In this document: positions 5,105 to 5,374 of the stretch, piece after piece
How the letters are laid out: the number at the start of each line of letters is the position of its first letter
How positions within the stretch are numbered: the stretch's first letter is position 1
The notes under the pieces: generated by a model
The model's database searches: none
The model's input: the letters and a program-made list of their open reading frames with translations, nothing else
What the model was told of the DNA's origin: nothing
DNA from: Massilia sp. UBA2709
Lineage (GTDB): Bacteria; Pseudomonadota; Gammaproteobacteria; Burkholderiales; Burkholderiaceae_D
Assembly (NCBI GenBank): GCA_002354135.1
Contig: DEKZ01000372.1
Location: 1-5,374 of the forward strand
DNA length: 5,374 nt
Direction of reading: 5' to 3'
Position numbers and translations under genes: made by a program

Positions 5105-5173
5105 AAAAAAGAACGAACCGGCTTGTCGCCGGCAATCATGTATTCGGTTACTTCGGTACAGCACAAGAGCGGG

Positions 5174-5182
5174 AGTATAACA
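5174..5182 (-). promoter_or_regulatory. Extended -10 promoter upstream of rpsJ
   Basis: On the - strand the bases read TGTTATACT, an exact TGn plus TATACT extended -10 element. No good -35 is visible at 16-18 bases, where the sequence is the arm of the adjacent hairpin; that is usual for extended -10 promoters. Transcription would start near 5167, giving a leader of about 75 bases for rpsJ. Confidence 0.5.
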
Positions 5183-5195
5183 CTGTTCCACTCGT

Positions 5196-5231
5196 ACAGA
5201 GGGGGCAGAACCGAAATTCTGCCCCCTCTGT
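5196..5231 (-). terminator. Hairpin between tuf and rpsJ (terminator or attenuator)
   Basis: ACAGAGGGGGCAGAA (5196-5210) is perfectly complementary to TTCTGCCCCCTCTGT (5217-5231), a 15-bp stem with a 6-base loop, starting 42 bases after the tuf stop. No T-run follows on the - strand, so it may be a partial terminator or a processing/stabilising element for tuf mRNA. The rpsJ promoter element starts only 14 bases beyond it. Confidence 0.6.
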
Positions 5232-5273
5232 TGTCCGGACAGGACGAATGCCCTGCCCGGCGATCAAACGCTA

Positions 5274-5374
5274 TTAGGCGATGATCTTGGCAACCACGCC
5301 GGCGCCGACGGTACGGCCGCCTTCGCGGATTACGAAACGCAGACCGTCGCCCATCGCGATCGGGTGGATCAGGG
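5274..5374 (-). CDS. tuf: Elongation factor Tu, C-terminal fragment
   Basis: Only the last 32 codons and the stop are present; the rest lies beyond the right edge. The peptide begins LIHPIAMGDGLRFVIREGG and ends TVGAGVVAKIIA, the unmistakable C-terminal beta-barrel end (domain 3) of EF-Tu, the GTPase that delivers aminoacyl-tRNA to the ribosome. The ending AKIIA is typical of betaproteobacterial EF-Tu as I know it. TAA (5274-5276) is followed in frame by TAG (5271-5273), a tandem stop common in highly expressed genes. The tuf-rpsJ order indicates the str-operon copy of tuf. Many betaproteobacteria also carry a second tuf near secE; which copy this is rests on the rpsJ neighbour. Confidence 0.97.
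   Translation of the reverse strand, partial: LIHPIAMGDGLRFVIREGGRTVGAGVVAKIIA

Noticed and set aside
4269..5180. 303-codon + strand frame spanning the terminator and rpsJ
   Set aside because: It runs antisense through the unmistakable rpsJ gene and across a strong terminator.
1..5374. CRISPR array, tRNA, rRNA or insertion sequence
   Set aside because: No evenly spaced direct repeats, cloverleaf-like sequence, rRNA motif or transposase was seen on either strand.

Overview
The window is GC-rich DNA, most likely from a betaproteobacterium of the order Burkholderiales. The family Oxalobacteraceae (a Massilia-like organism) is my best guess. This rests on the EF-Tu C-terminus (ending AKIIA), the S10 sequence, the tuf-rpsJ order and the strong G/C third-position bias. 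The placement is inference from protein flavour, not from a search.

Layout. (1) Bases 1-2349, + strand, hold the downstream end of what looks like a Ter (tellurite/stress response) operon. It comprises the C-terminus of a protein that fits the PELOTA-type RNA-binding end of the Ter-associated phosphoribosyltransferase family, a complete CitE-like (HpcH/HpaI aldolase/citrate lyase family) enzyme, and a complete two-domain TerA-type TerD-family protein. The genes are tightly packed: an 8-base overlap, then a 13-base gap with a clear ribosome-binding site. (2) Bases 2353-3270, - strand, hold an unrecognised four-helix membrane protein with a cytosolic beta-rich tail that looks PH-like. Its stop lies 3 bases from the terA stop (convergent). 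(3) Bases 3271-3436 are a divergent intergenic region with a long-range inverted repeat. (4) Bases 3437-3574, + strand, hold a 45-residue single-helix membrane miniprotein with a glycine-zipper pattern. (5) Bases 3575-3916 contain no convincing long gene. They hold a good sigma70-type promoter (3742-3770) and a roughly 140-base leader with a possible 24-codon upstream ORF. (6) Bases 3917-4669, + strand, hold an unrecognised protein with two membrane helices. (7) Bases 4686-4734 form a perfect 16-bp hairpin between convergent genes, probably a bidirectional terminator. (8) Bases 4776-5374, - strand, hold rpsJ (ribosomal protein S10/NusE), preceded by its own extended -10 promoter and a 15-bp hairpin, and then the C-terminal 32 codons of tuf.

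How the parts work together. The left part belongs to a Ter-linked pathway that has been proposed, by comparative genomics, to make a nucleoside-like metabolite under metal or envelope stress, with Ca-binding TerD-family proteins as partners. The right part is core translation machinery. Between them sits a patch of small or unrecognised membrane-protein genes, each apparently in its own transcription unit. A notable point is that rpsJ is followed by a terminator and an unrelated convergent gene, not by rplC, so the classical S10 operon is split here.
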